Below, one piece after another: positions 17,424 through 26,173 of a DNA stretch of 64,000 bases. How positions within the stretch are numbered: position 1 is the first letter of the stretch; the number at the start of each line of letters is the position of its first letter. Location of the stretch: the NCBI GenBank assembly GCA_964482235.1, contig CAYZWU010000002.1, positions 1 through 64,000 on the forward strand, written 5' to 3'. The notes under the pieces are model-generated. The model searched no databases. It was not told the DNA's origin and saw nothing but the letters and a program-made list of their open reading frames with translations. Source of the DNA: CAYZWU01 sp964482235. Lineage in GTDB: Bacteria > Planctomycetota > B15-G4 > CAYZWU01. Made by a program: the position numbers and the translations under genes.

Positions 17424-17897
17424 ATGCCGATCGAGGAAGGAAAGGCCGCACCGGCGTTCACTCTGGTGAACCAGGACGGCGAGAAGGTTGCATTGAAGGA
17501 TTATCGCGGCAAGAACGTGATCGTCTACTTCTACCCCAAGGACAACACCTCGGGGTGAACGAAGGAGGCTGACGGCTTCCGCGGTCTGTGGAAGAAGTTC
17601 GAGAAGACGGGCACCGTCATCCTGGGGATCTCTCCCGATCCGGCCGAGACGCACAAGAAGTTCTCGGACAAGCTGAAGCTCCCCTTCCCTCTCCTTGCTG
17701 ATCCGGACAAGAAGGTGATGACCAAGTACGCCGCCTTCGGCGAGAAGATGATGTACGGCAAGAAGACCGTGGGTGTGATCCGCTCCACCGTCTGGGTCGA
17801 TCCGAAAGGCAAGGTGAAGAAGCACTGGCGCAAGGTGCCCAAGGCGGCCGATCACCCGGCCAAGGTCCTCGACGCCATCACGGCGGCAGGCGAATAA
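17424..17897 (+). CDS. BCP/PrxQ-type peroxiredoxin with selenocysteine (TGA) at the peroxidatic site
   Basis: A 157-residue thiol peroxidase once the TGA at 17556-17558 is read as selenocysteine (residue 45). The start ATG 17424 follows GGGAGAGAG. Up to the TGA the frame is a textbook AhpC/TSA N-terminus (APAFTLVNQDGEKVALKDYRGKNVIVYFYPKDNTSG); after it comes TKEADGFRGLWKKF. The family consensus is YFYPKDNTPGCTKEA, so TGA replaces the peroxidatic Cys exactly. The resolving Cys usually five residues later is Asp here (EADGF), so recycling needs an external thiol. The downstream half (VILGISPDPAETHKKFSDKLKLPFPLLADPD) is intact with no other stop. A SECIS-like hairpin follows the TGA. Seleno-peroxiredoxins of this kind are known from anaerobes. 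Confidence 0.9.
17564..17580 (+). promoter_or_regulatory. Candidate bacterial SECIS hairpin of the seleno-peroxiredoxin
   Basis: Stem GGAGGC (17564-17569) with GCTTCC (17575-17580), one G-U pair, and loop TGACG. It starts 5 nt after the TGA and has G at the second loop position, as required for bacterial SECIS elements. Such short stems also occur by chance in GC-rich coding DNA. Confidence 0.5.
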
Positions 17898-18402
17898 GCA
17901 ACGCGGGCTCGGCATCTTTTAAGAAACCGTGCCGACCGGAGCGGGATCTCTTCACCAGGCAGATTAGAGAAAAAGATCACGGGCAGCCGGTATACTGATT
18001 TTGGGCAGATCTGCCGACGGAGCACGACTTACATTTCTTCTCGGTGGATGCTTGCCGGTGGCTCATCAGTCGCTCCATAGTTAATATTTAACTGAGAGAA
18101 GATCGCAGTGCTGGAGCTTGAAATTCCGCACAATCTCAAACAAAGAGACAGGGATTCCAAGCGACGACTTGCTGGATTCTGATCCCTCGAAATCCCCGTC
18201 ACTCAACTCCCGAGTTGAAGAAAACCGGCAAAGATTGCGGAGGCTCGACGACGGCTTCTTCGCCCATAGGTAGGTGCGTCCAAGTGGCGGAAAATGCATG
18301 GGCCCGGCAATGTGCGGTAACGGGAAAAAACGCCCCGACCTGCAGGCAAGCAACGACTCTCTCTCTCGCGAAGATGGCGAAGATTGCGCGGGCTCGGTAT
18401 CC
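17898..18402. other. Intergenic region between peroxiredoxin and flavodiiron protein
   Basis: This 505-nt stretch has no gene I can support. Right after the peroxiredoxin stop there is a decayed REP (17898-17916, ACGCGGGCTCGGCATC followed by TTTT), another decayed piece at 18231-18247 (AAGATTGCGGAGGCTCG), and an intact REP at 18369-18401. The base composition around 17940-18200 is lower in GC than the genes. A 90-codon minus-strand open frame (18081-18353) lacks coding character. Confidence 0.5.
18369..18401. repeat. Solo REP arm behind the flavodiiron gene
   Basis: One 33-nt arm CGAAGATGGCGAAGATTG...CGGTATC, one mismatch from the copy at 15826, in the same orientation. It ends 1 nt before the stop codon (18403-18405) of the minus-strand flavodiiron gene. 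No inverted partner is intact nearby. Confidence 0.85.
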
Positions 18403-19578
18403 TCAGATCAGCGTCTTGGCAAAGTCGAGGCCGAGCTGCCGCGCTTTTTCCAGATCCTCTTCTCCGGGAATGTACCGGACCTCCAGCGGATCCTGCACGA
18501 CCTCGATGCCTGTTGCGGCCAGCTCCTGCTGGACGGCCTTGCAGGCGCCGCCACCCCAGCCGTACGAACCGAACACGGCACCGAGGCGGTTGAAGGGACG
18601 CAGGCCCTTGACGTAGGTGAGGAAACCGGATACCAGGGGCAGCATGCCGTTGTTGAGCGTCGAGGAACCGACGGCGAGTCCACGGCAGTCGAGAAGCTCG
18701 GAAGCGATCTCCGTCGTGTCCGACTTGCCCAGATGGAAGAGCCGCGCCGGAACACCGCCCTCCTCGAGCCCCCTCACGATCGACATGGCCAGCTTCTCCG
18801 TGGAATCCCACATCGTGTCGTACACAACCAGGGCGCGCGATTCCGCTTCGCCGGCAGCCCAGCGGACGTACTTGTCCATCACGTCCTTGAGAAAGGTGCG
18901 CCAGATCACGCCGTGGCTCGTTGCCAGGACATTGATGTCGAGCTCCGACGCCGCCTTCAAGGCGTTCTGGATCGGCCGGCCGAGGTACATCAGGATGTTG
19001 GCGTAGTACTTCCGGGCCTCCTCGATCACCATGGTGCGTCCCAGCTCGTCGTCGAACCTCTGCGTCGAACCGATGTGCTGGCCGAAAGCGTCCATGGAGA
19101 AGAGGATCTTCTCCTCGGGGAGGTAGGTGAACATCGAATCGGGCCAGTGAACCATGGGGGTGAGGATGAACCGGAGCTTCCTCTTCCCCAGGTCGATCTC
19201 GTCGCCCGTCTTGACGAGGAGTTTGTCCCAGCCGCCCCCGAAGTGGAGGCCGAGGCTTTCGTGCCCCTTCGCCGAGGCGACCAGGGTCGCTCCGGGCGCG
19301 GCCTTCATGACCTCGGGGATGCAGCCCGAGTGATCGAGCTCCGCGTGGTTCGAGATCACGTAGTCGATCCTCGACGGATCGACGTACCGCTTGATATTCT
19401 GGATGAGCTCATTGCTGAAAGGGCCCTTCACCGTGTCGATCAGGGCGATCTTCTCGTCGATGACCAGGTAGGCGTTGTACGACGTGCCCCTCGGCGTGGT
19501 GTAGCCGTGGAAGTTGCGCACGTTCCAGTCCACGACACCGACCCAGTACACACCTTTGGCCAGTTCAATCTCTCTCAT
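18403..19578 (-). CDS. Flavodiiron protein (A-type flavoprotein), oxygen/NO reductase
   Basis: A 391-residue cytoplasmic enzyme reducing O2 to water (or NO to N2O) in anaerobes. The N-terminal lactamase-like diiron domain (1-245) has HxExDH at His78, Glu80, Asp82, His83 (SNHAELDHSG), then HWPDSMFTYLPEEKILFSMDAFG and the last His in ATSHGVIWR. The C-terminal flavodoxin domain (about 248-391) has the FMN loop VVYDTMWDSTEKLA, GSSTLNNGMLP and GSYGWGGGACK. It is third in an operon after rubredoxin and rubrerythrin; rubredoxin is the known electron donor of this family. No fused rubredoxin or NADH-reductase tail, so it is the minimal class A type. Confidence 0.95.
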   Translation of the reverse strand: MREIELAKGVYWVGVVDWNVRNFHGYTTPRGTSYNAYLVIDEKIALIDTVKGPFSNELIQNIKRYVDPSRIDYVISNHAELDHSGCIPEVMKAAPGATLVASAKGHESLGLHFGGGWDKLLVKTGDEIDLGKRKLRFILTPMVHWPDSMFTYLPEEKILFSMDAFGQHIGSTQRFDDELGRTMVIEEARKYYANILMYLGRPIQNALKAASELDINVLATSHGVIWRTFLKDVMDKYVRWAAGEAESRALVVYDTMWDSTEKLAMSIVRGLEEGGVPARLFHLGKSDTTEIASELLDCRGLAVGSSTLNNGMLPLVSGFLTYVKGLRPFNRLGAVFGSYGWGGGACKAVQQELAATGIEVVQDPLEVRYIPGEEDLEKARQLGLDFAKTLI

Positions 19579-19637
19579 TTTTCCTTCTCTTCGAGTAAAC
19601 GAAGGGATCCGGCTCGCCGTTCATCGGGGCTGCCGAT

Positions 19638-20090
19638 TCAATTTTCCTTCAGGATGTAGTCGTCGTACTGCGTTTCGAAGTGCAGCTTGTGCTTGGCCTC
19701 TTCCTGGGCCAGGACGTTGAACAGCTCCTTCGCGGCGGGATTGTCCGTGCTGCCGGCCAGGCCCATGTAGAGCTTGTAGGCATCCTTCTCCTTCTGCATG
19801 CCGAGGATCAGGGCGTCCTGGTAGCTCATGTCCGCCGTGGGGACGATCTCTTCCACGTGCTCGGCGATCTTGAGGTTCGCGATTTCCTGCGTGTTGACGG
19901 TGCCGATCGCAGAGACGTCGAACTTCTGCAGCTTGGCCTTGTGGACCAGCTCCTCCTTTGCGTATTCGAGGAAGAGCTCGCGGATCGCCTCCTTGTCGGA
20001 CATCTCGGCAACCTGCTTGTAGAAAGTATGCGCCTCCTCTTCCCTCAGGATGGCGTAGTCGATGATTTCCTGAAGAGTCATGTTGGTCAT
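19638..20090 (-). CDS. Rubrerythrin-like ferritin-fold diiron protein
   Basis: A 150-residue four-helix-bundle protein. The diiron ligands appear as two ExxH-type pairs: REEEAHTFY with KEELVHKAKL in the first half and QKEKDAYKLY with QEEAKHKLHFE in the second. The C-terminal rubredoxin domain of classical rubrerythrin is absent; a separate rubredoxin gene is encoded 36 bp upstream, so the pair probably works in trans as a peroxide reductase. It lies in the operon rubredoxin (20285) - rubrerythrin - flavodiiron protein. The reading frame ends DDYILKEN. Which substrate it prefers is not visible. Confidence 0.92.
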   Translation of the reverse strand: MTNMTLQEIIDYAILREEEAHTFYKQVAEMSDKEAIRELFLEYAKEELVHKAKLQKFDVSAIGTVNTQEIANLKIAEHVEEIVPTADMSYQDALILGMQKEKDAYKLYMGLAGSTDNPAAKELFNVLAQEEAKHKLHFETQYDDYILKEN

Positions 20091-20126
20091 TGTTGATTAC
20101 CTCCCGTTTCGTATCCTTTGGATCTC

Positions 20127-20285
20127 TCAGCTCTGCTCGAAGCTATCTTTTCCCACACCGCAGACCGGACAGACCCAGTCGTCGGGAATCTTGTCAAAAG
20201 GAGTTCCGGGCTCGATGCCGTTGCCGGGATCTCCCACAGCCGGATCATACTCCCAGCCGCAGACCGTGCACGTCCACTTTTCCAT
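20127..20285 (-). CDS. Rubredoxin
   Basis: A 52-residue electron carrier, short enough to be missed by length cut-offs. It reads MEKWTCTVCGWEYDPAVGD, then GIEPGTPFDKIPDDWVCPVCG and ends KDSFEQS. Both CxxCG knuckles are present (Cys6/Cys9 and Cys39/Cys42), and the aromatic and Asp-rich linker is typical. AAAGGA stands 9 nt before the ATG. It is the first gene of the oxygen-defence operon, and should pass electrons to the rubrerythrin and flavodiiron protein behind it. Length and motif spacing are normal for the family. Confidence 0.97.
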   Translation of the reverse strand: MEKWTCTVCGWEYDPAVGDPGNGIEPGTPFDKIPDDWVCPVCGVGKDSFEQS

Positions 20286-20615
20286 GAGTGATGTCCTTTA
20301 AAAACCGAAGCCGCTCTTCCAGCCTGGATGGAAGCCGGTCACTGGACTCCGTCGGTGTTCCAGGCACATTGTATTATTTGATAAGGTATTGCGTCGAAAG
20401 AACACGACGGCTCTTCCTGCTTCCTTCGGAACGGTGAGCCTGAGTCGAAGAGAATAGCATAAAAACCGCATATATCCCTCATTACGTTTCATTTTTCGTG
20501 TCCGCTTTTGACGTGCCGACAGTGCGGGGTTTTCGGGCTGGAACAGGACCTGTTTCTGCCGCTGCCGTTGTGATAGATTGCGAAGATCAGAGGTCGTAAA
20601 AAAGGAGGATTACCC
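20286..20615. other. Divergent promoter region of the oxygen-defence operon
   Basis: This 330-nt gap lies between rubredoxin (minus) and a lipoprotein gene (plus). An AT-rich block at about 20370-20392 (ATTGTATTATTTGATAAGG) is the likely promoter area for the minus-strand operon; its reverse strand has TACAAT as a possible -10 but no clean -35. I see no clear operator palindrome and no gene. Confidence 0.4.
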
Positions 20616-21365
20616 ATGGTCCGCACGTCAGTTCTTTTCCTCTTTGCCGCTGTCGTTCTCCTGCTGCTCTCGGGCTGCCGGACAGGATACGGCGTATTCA
20701 CCGGCGCATCGGGCAATTTCACCTACGAGGTCCCCGACGATCAGGTCAAGACAACCACGTCGGCATACATGTTTCGTTTTCAGACGGAGGATCTCGCAGA
20801 TGAAGAGGTCCGTGGCGGTGTGCGGTTCGAGGTGAGCGACGTGGACGACGATCTTTTCGAAGACCTGGGGCAGAATGCACAGGACTTCCGGCTGTACGAT
20901 ATCCACCCCTTCCTGAACATCCTGCTGGGGGACCGCGATTCACTTTCAGTGGTCTTGCGCGCCGGCCCTTACTATCTGTCCCATGAGCTCCGGGACAGGG
21001 TGGTCAAGAGCGACAGGAGAAAGTGGAAAACCTACGGCGCCAGAATCACGGTGGAGCCGAGGTTCAAGCTCGACAGACGCCTTCACCTCTTCGGCGAAGG
21101 AAGCGCCGGCCGGGGCTTCACCCGGATTCATGACGAGACGGCCGTCATGTCCGACCGCGCCAAGGAGCGTTCCGTTTCCTACGGATACAGGGCGGGCGTC
21201 CGGCTCGTTCCGGACGATGACGCCTTCGTGGAGGTGGCCTACTTCTACAGGAGATCGTGCTTCAACGAGAGCGACGACTTTCTCCAGGCAGGAACCGGAG
21301 CCTTTCTTCCCGAGACGAAGACCTATTTTCGCGGCGTCGCCCTCTCGCTGGGGATCAGGTTCTGA
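20616..21365 (+). CDS. Predicted outer-membrane lipoprotein with small beta-barrel
   Basis: A 249-residue envelope protein of unknown function. The signal peptide ends in a lipobox (VVLLLLSGC, lipidated Cys at about 21). Residues 30-249 are alternating strands (AYMFRFQTEDLADEE, GVRFEVSDV, LSVVLRAGPYYLS, GARITVEPRFKL, FVEVAYFYRRS) ending in GVALSLGIRF; the terminal Phe is typical for barrels. AAAAGGAGG precedes the ATG. No neighbour explains its role; the following hydrolase gene is 89 bp away on the same strand and may share its transcript. Confidence 0.65.
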   Translation: MVRTSVLFLFAAVVLLLLSGCRTGYGVFTGASGNFTYEVPDDQVKTTTSAYMFRFQTEDLADEEVRGGVRFEVSDVDDDLFEDLGQNAQDFRLYDIHPFLNILLGDRDSLSVVLRAGPYYLSHELRDRVVKSDRRKWKTYGARITVEPRFKLDRRLHLFGEGSAGRGFTRIHDETAVMSDRAKERSVSYGYRAGVRLVPDDDAFVEVAYFYRRSCFNESDDFLQAGTGAFLPETKTYFRGVALSLGIRF

Positions 21366-21454
21366 GGTCGAAGAGGTCCGTTCATCTGCAGGTTCTTCAC
21401 TCTTTTCTCCTTCTTCCAGGATATCCCCTTGGACTGCTATTTTGGATTCCAACC

Positions 21455-23968
21455 ATGAGAGAATATCTTTCGCTGCTCTGTCGGATTTTCCCTTTATTGT
21501 TTTTTCTTCTTCTCACGGAGGCCGCCGGAAAACCGGCCGGAATGCTCGATCCGCGTGATGGCGAAGAACCGGAAAGCATTGCAGCACGGATCGATTTCGA
21601 AGAGTGGCTTCTTCTCCCAAAGGTGGGCCAGGGGGGGCGCAGGCCCTTTCCATTCGATCCGGTGACCCACGCTCTCGTGGCAGGCACTTTCCGGTATCCG
21701 GCAGAGGGAGACACTGTTCCCATCGAAGCAGGCAAGCAGGCGGTCTGGGCCGCTGTTCATGCTCCGGACGAGGGGCCTCTCCAGGATTCCCGGCTGCTGG
21801 GCGGCTGGGTCTATGCCTCGATTCACTCTCCCGGGAAACGGAGGGCCATTCTCAGGGCCAAGGGGCATGTCGTCTGCTACATCAACGGCGCACCCCGCGT
21901 CATGAACGTCTACAGGTACAGCTACGTCATGATTCCCGTTCTGCTGGAAGAGGGGGAGAACCACTTCCTCTTCCGCTGCACACGGTTCGGCACCCTGGAA
22001 GCCTGGCTGGAACCGGTCACCCACGACGTGATGATCAACATGGAGGACGCCACTCTTCCCGAGGCGGTCTCAGGGGAATCAGGCACCCTCGACGCGGGAA
22101 TCGTGTTTCTCAACACCACGACCCGGTTCATCGATCTAGGAGCGATCCAGGGAACGGTCGGTGGATCGGAAGGGGAAGTGAGGTTCCCCTCCTTCACCAT
22201 GCCGCCCCTCTCCATCGCCAAGCTGCCGGTGATGCTCCCGGCGCGCCAGCCGAAGAGCGGCAAGATCGTCTACAGCCTTGGCGGCAGCCGCGTGCAGCCT
22301 GTCCGCGTGGAGGTGCCTGTCGTGGCGCCGGGAGCGTTCCGCAAGGTCACCTTCCGATCCGAGGTGGATGGTTCGGTTCAGTATTACGGCTACCGCCCGG
22401 CGCGTGCGCCCAATGCGGGCGGGCCCTTCGCGCTCATGCTTCACCTTCACGGGGCTTCGGACGAGGCGGCCACATACCGGAATCTCTACTGCGCCAAGAC
22501 CTGGTGCGTCATGGCGAGCGCCACGAACCGCCGGCCTTACGGATTCAACTGGGAAAGCCTGGGACGCATCGATGCCCTTGAAGTACTTGATCATGCACTT
22601 TCCAGGAGCTGCATCGACCCGTCGAGAATCTACCTGGGCGGGCACTCCATGGGGGGGCACGGCGTGTGGCAGGTGGCGGGTCACGTGCCCGACCGTTTCG
22701 CAGCCATCGGTCCGGGAGCCGGGTGGCAGGATATCTGGACCTACGCCAACGTGCCGAGGTTGCCGGCCGCTCCCACGGAGATCCAGAGGCTGCTCGACAG
22801 GTGCGCCAACCCGAGCCGGACCGCACTCCTGAAGAACAACTACCGGCAGCACGGCGTGCTGATCATTCATGGTGACGCGGACAGCGTCGTTTCCATCAAA
22901 GAGGCCTACGGGATGAAGGAGCTCCTCGAGTCCACGGACCATCACGATCTGACGATGGTCGTCGAGCCGGGCGGGGGACATGTCTACGACACCACACCCG
23001 AGAAGGGATACAGCTGCTTCGATCTTCTCGAGCTCTTCGAGTTCTTTCAGCGTCACGCCCGCCCCCTGGTACCGCAGCGTGTCGACTTCACGACCGTGAT
23101 GCCCTCGATCAGCGATTCGTGCCACTGGGTGCGAGTGGAGCAGCAGGTCCGGCAGATCGAGCCGAGCCGCGCGAGGCTTCAGATCGATCCCGGCAGGCGC
23201 TGGCTTCACGGCACGCTGGATAACGTGAAGCGCTTTTCCGTCGATCCCTCGATCCTCATGGAACCGGGTTCGATAACGCTGGAACTGGACGGGGAAGCGG
23301 CAACCTCGGTGGACTGGTCTGGGGGAGAACTCTTCCTTGCCAGGACAGCCGGAGGGTGGCAGCCGGTACCGGCTCTCGATCCGTGCGAAAAAGGCCCCCA
23401 TCGCGGCGGCCCCTTCAAGAACGTCTTCTACGCCAACCGCCCCGTCCTTGTCGTGGGGACGAAGGGCAAACCGGACGAGAACGCGTGGGCCATGGCCAAG
23501 GCCCAGTTCGACAACGAGAGCCTCTGGTACAGGGGGAACGGATCGTACGAGATCGTTCTCGACCGTGATTTCGATCCGGCGCAGGATCAAGACCGGAACG
23601 TCGTCCTCTACGGCAACAGCGAAACGAACACGGCATGGGATCCTCTCATGAAGAGTTCACCCGTGCAGCTGCAGGGAGGCCGGATCACCGTGGGGGAACG
23701 GCAGTTCGACGGCGGGAATCTCGCCTGCCTCGTCATCCGCCCGCGTCCCGGCTCCGACATTGCCTGCGTGGGCGTGGTCGGCGGCGCGGGCCTTGTCGGC
23801 ATGCGCGCCACGAACGAGCTCGGTTTCTTCTCGGCAGGGATCTACTATCCCGACTTCACGGTCTTCAGCGCCGATGTCTGGGAGAAATCGGACCAGGCCG
23901 TGCTCGCTGCCGGGCTGTTCGGCAACGACTGGAACCTCGACGAGGAAAGCACGGTATTCGCGCCGTAG
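21455..23968 (+). CDS. Secreted prolyl-oligopeptidase-like alpha/beta hydrolase
   Basis: An exported serine hydrolase of 837 residues. ATG 21455 is chosen because it begins a signal peptide (MREYLSLLCRIFPLLFFLLL); the frame is open upstream. Residues about 20-290 are beta-rich with a galactose-binding-like look. The hydrolase core spans about 300-540: LMLHLHGASDEA (oxyanion region), nucleophile Ser in YLGGHSMGGHGVW (about 397), Asp in IIHGDADSVV (about 472), His in EPGGGHVYD (about 511). Residues about 545-837 form a beta-rich C-terminal domain ending FGNDWNLDEEST. The architecture matches PHB-depolymerase/feruloyl-esterase-like peptidase S9 relatives, but the substrate cannot be told. Confidence 0.8.
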   Translation: MREYLSLLCRIFPLLFFLLLTEAAGKPAGMLDPRDGEEPESIAARIDFEEWLLLPKVGQGGRRPFPFDPVTHALVAGTFRYPAEGDTVPIEAGKQAVWAAVHAPDEGPLQDSRLLGGWVYASIHSPGKRRAILRAKGHVVCYINGAPRVMNVYRYSYVMIPVLLEEGENHFLFRCTRFGTLEAWLEPVTHDVMINMEDATLPEAVSGESGTLDAGIVFLNTTTRFIDLGAIQGTVGGSEGEVRFPSFTMPPLSIAKLPVMLPARQPKSGKIVYSLGGSRVQPVRVEVPVVAPGAFRKVTFRSEVDGSVQYYGYRPARAPNAGGPFALMLHLHGASDEAATYRNLYCAKTWCVMASATNRRPYGFNWESLGRIDALEVLDHALSRSCIDPSRIYLGGHSMGGHGVWQVAGHVPDRFAAIGPGAGWQDIWTYANVPRLPAAPTEIQRLLDRCANPSRTALLKNNYRQHGVLIIHGDADSVVSIKEAYGMKELLESTDHHDLTMVVEPGGGHVYDTTPEKGYSCFDLLELFEFFQRHARPLVPQRVDFTTVMPSISDSCHWVRVEQQVRQIEPSRARLQIDPGRRWLHGTLDNVKRFSVDPSILMEPGSITLELDGEAATSVDWSGGELFLARTAGGWQPVPALDPCEKGPHRGGPFKNVFYANRPVLVVGTKGKPDENAWAMAKAQFDNESLWYRGNGSYEIVLDRDFDPAQDQDRNVVLYGNSETNTAWDPLMKSSPVQLQGGRITVGERQFDGGNLACLVIRPRPGSDIACVGVVGGAGLVGMRATNELGFFSAGIYYPDFTVFSADVWEKSDQAVLAAGLFGNDWNLDEESTVFAP

Positions 23969-23979
23969 CGAGATCCGGA

Positions 23980-25908
23980 TCAGGGAACCACGGTGACTGC
24001 CACCGCGTTCGAGGCAAAATCCCACGGCCCGGAGAGGGCAAAGGCGAAGTGGATCGTCGTGCCGATCCATGTGGGGGCCGGCGGTGCGTTGAGCTGAGCG
24101 CTGCCGCATCCCGACCCGTCGAGCAGGGACTGGAAATCGGTGAAGAGCGGCGTGTTCAGGTGCGCCAGCACGTAGTCGGTGAACCAGTCCCTGTTGATCG
24201 GAATCGTAGCCTGGCCGCCGGGAAGGAGAGTCCCGGGATCCGTTCCGCTCACGCCTCCCACCAGGTAATATGACCTGCCGGCATTCGCCGCGCCCGCATC
24301 GAGGAAGAAGTTCACAGTCCCGCCGCTCGAGGGGATCGTATCCGTGTCAGCCTGGAGCGGCAGGTCTCCCCCGACGAGAGTGAAATCATTGGGCGAGATC
24401 GCCGCGGCCTGGGCCGAGCCCGTGGTCAAGGCAACCTCGATCCGGCACGTTCCCGAGCCGGATCCAGCGACGAGCCACTGATAGGAGCCGCTGTTCGGCA
24501 GGCCGGTCGCCAGGGTCGTCCAGGGCCCGCCCGCTCCGTTCGTCGAGAGCCGGATCGTCACCGAGGCGTCGCCCTGGGCCGGCGGCACGGCTCCCAGCCA
24601 GCGGATCGTGCGCACCGATCCGCTCCGCAGCGTTTCACCGCCTTTCGGATGGGTCAACTGCACCGACAGGTCAACGGGCTCCAGCCAGGGAGAGTAGACC
24701 CGGAGCTGGTTCCTGTAGAAGGGGAATCCGCTCTTGTCCGCCATCACCACGATGTCCTCGCGGCCGTCGTGGTCCGCATCCCCGTCGACGCGCAGGGCCG
24801 AGGCGTCACCGGGCGACGGCATGGTCCAGGTGGCGTCGGCAGCCCAGCTCGTGCCGCCGTCACCGAGAAAGGTGTATCCCGTGGGGCCGTTGTAGGCCGC
24901 GATGTCGAGGAAGCCGTCCCCGTCGAGGTCGCCGAGCTGCGCCAGCTCGAAGGAGCCCGAGGCGGGCAGGCCGTTCGAGGCCGGGATCCACGTCGCGGCA
25001 TTGCTGTCGAAGCGGTAGCAGCGCAGCCCCGAGGAGCCGAGGGCAAAGACCACGTCGTCCGCGCCGTCGTTGTCCATGTCGCCGGCGTGGATCCCGCTGA
25101 TCGTTCCGGAGGGGAGCCCGCTCTGCGCAAGGGTGAAACCGAAGGCCCCGTCCCCGAGAAGGACGTTCGTGCCCGACCGGGTGCAGACGATGTCCGGGAA
25201 ACCGTCGGCATTCACGTCGCACGCCTCGATGGTGTATCCCACCGAGCCGCCGGTCAGGGCGTAGGCCTGGGACCACGTCCCGTCGCCATGGTTCTCGTAG
25301 AGGCGGAGGCCGTTGCTGCCGCCGAAGGAGAGGGAGGCCACGTCGAGGCGTCCATTGCAGTCGAAGTCGGCCAGGGCCGTGGAGAACATGCCCCAGGTCT
25401 CGCCGCTCGAGGCCAGTCCCGTGCCCCAGGGAATCCAGGTCGCACCGGTCCCGTTGCCCAGGGCCGCACCCATCAGCCTGTCGCCGAATCCCGAAGATCC
25501 CCAGTCGTGGTGGATTCCCCAGGCCAGGTCCATGAAACCGTCGCTGTTCAGGTCGCCGGCCGCGCAGCCGCCGTAGCCGAAGCTGCCGGACTGGCGGACC
25601 GACCAGACGTCGGCACCGGTGCCGAGCCAGACCATGATGCCGTGTTCCCCGCTGTTCACCATGGGGGAACCGTGGTCGCCCACGGAGACGATGTCGAGGT
25701 GCCCGTCGTTGTTGAAGTCAGCCAGCTCGAGCTCCGTCCGGCCTTCCTCCTTGTTGGGATTCTCGAGACCCGAGGAGCGGGAGATCAGGGTGAGCCGGTT
25801 CGACGGTGCTTCGCCGTCGCCCCGGGCAGCCGCCGTGGCGAGGCTCGAGAAGATCATGAGGATAGCCAGCAGGTGTACCGCCTTTTTGCAGAGACATTCC
25901 TTCGTCAT
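23980..25908 (-). CDS. Secreted FG-GAP/VCBS propeller protein with C-terminal Ig-like domains
   Basis: A 642-residue exported protein. The start at 25908 has AAGGAAG upstream and a signal peptide follows (MTKECLCKKAVHLLAILMIF). Residues about 50-400 contain seven FG-GAP-like units with Ca-binding cores: DFNNDGHLDIVS, DLNSDGFMDLAW, DFDCNGRLDVAS, DVNADGFPDIVC, DMDNDGADDVVF, DLDGDGFLDIAA, DADHDGREDIVV. Seven units fit a complete integrin-type propeller. Next is an Ig-like domain (LTHPKGGETLRSGSVRTIRW, about 415-500) and a terminal module (AGRSYYLVGGVSGTDPGTLLPGG ... ending SNAVAVTVVP). That C-terminal style is frequent in planctomycete-like genomes as I remember them. Likely an adhesion or surface protein. 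Confidence 0.8.
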   Translation of the reverse strand: MTKECLCKKAVHLLAILMIFSSLATAAARGDGEAPSNRLTLISRSSGLENPNKEEGRTELELADFNNDGHLDIVSVGDHGSPMVNSGEHGIMVWLGTGADVWSVRQSGSFGYGGCAAGDLNSDGFMDLAWGIHHDWGSSGFGDRLMGAALGNGTGATWIPWGTGLASSGETWGMFSTALADFDCNGRLDVASLSFGGSNGLRLYENHGDGTWSQAYALTGGSVGYTIEACDVNADGFPDIVCTRSGTNVLLGDGAFGFTLAQSGLPSGTISGIHAGDMDNDGADDVVFALGSSGLRCYRFDSNAATWIPASNGLPASGSFELAQLGDLDGDGFLDIAAYNGPTGYTFLGDGGTSWAADATWTMPSPGDASALRVDGDADHDGREDIVVMADKSGFPFYRNQLRVYSPWLEPVDLSVQLTHPKGGETLRSGSVRTIRWLGAVPPAQGDASVTIRLSTNGAGGPWTTLATGLPNSGSYQWLVAGSGSGTCRIEVALTTGSAQAAAISPNDFTLVGGDLPLQADTDTIPSSGGTVNFFLDAGAANAGRSYYLVGGVSGTDPGTLLPGGQATIPINRDWFTDYVLAHLNTPLFTDFQSLLDGSGCGSAQLNAPPAPTWIGTTIHFAFALSGPWDFASNAVAVTVVP

Positions 25909-26173
25909 CGTGAGTCTTCCTTGCTCAATGGAGCTTGGCTTCATCTCCCGGGATCGGCACCACGGAAGGGATCCGTTATATCCTGACTGAGTGATGTATC
26001 TTAGCAGATTTATAGGTGGAGGGGAAGACTTCGACGCAGGGTCATGGCGCAGCTTTATCATGCGAGAGGGACAGAAGCTCCCTCCTGTCCCTCTCACAAC
26101 TCATCTTCGCGTTGGAAGCAAGGGTATCGATGCCTCCCAGAGTGACCGAGAGGCATCGATACCGAGAATGCAC

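Noticed and set aside
18081..18353. A 90-codon minus-strand frame between peroxiredoxin and flavodiiron genes
   Set aside because: No ribosome site, low-complexity serine/arginine content, and it overlaps decayed REP sequence.
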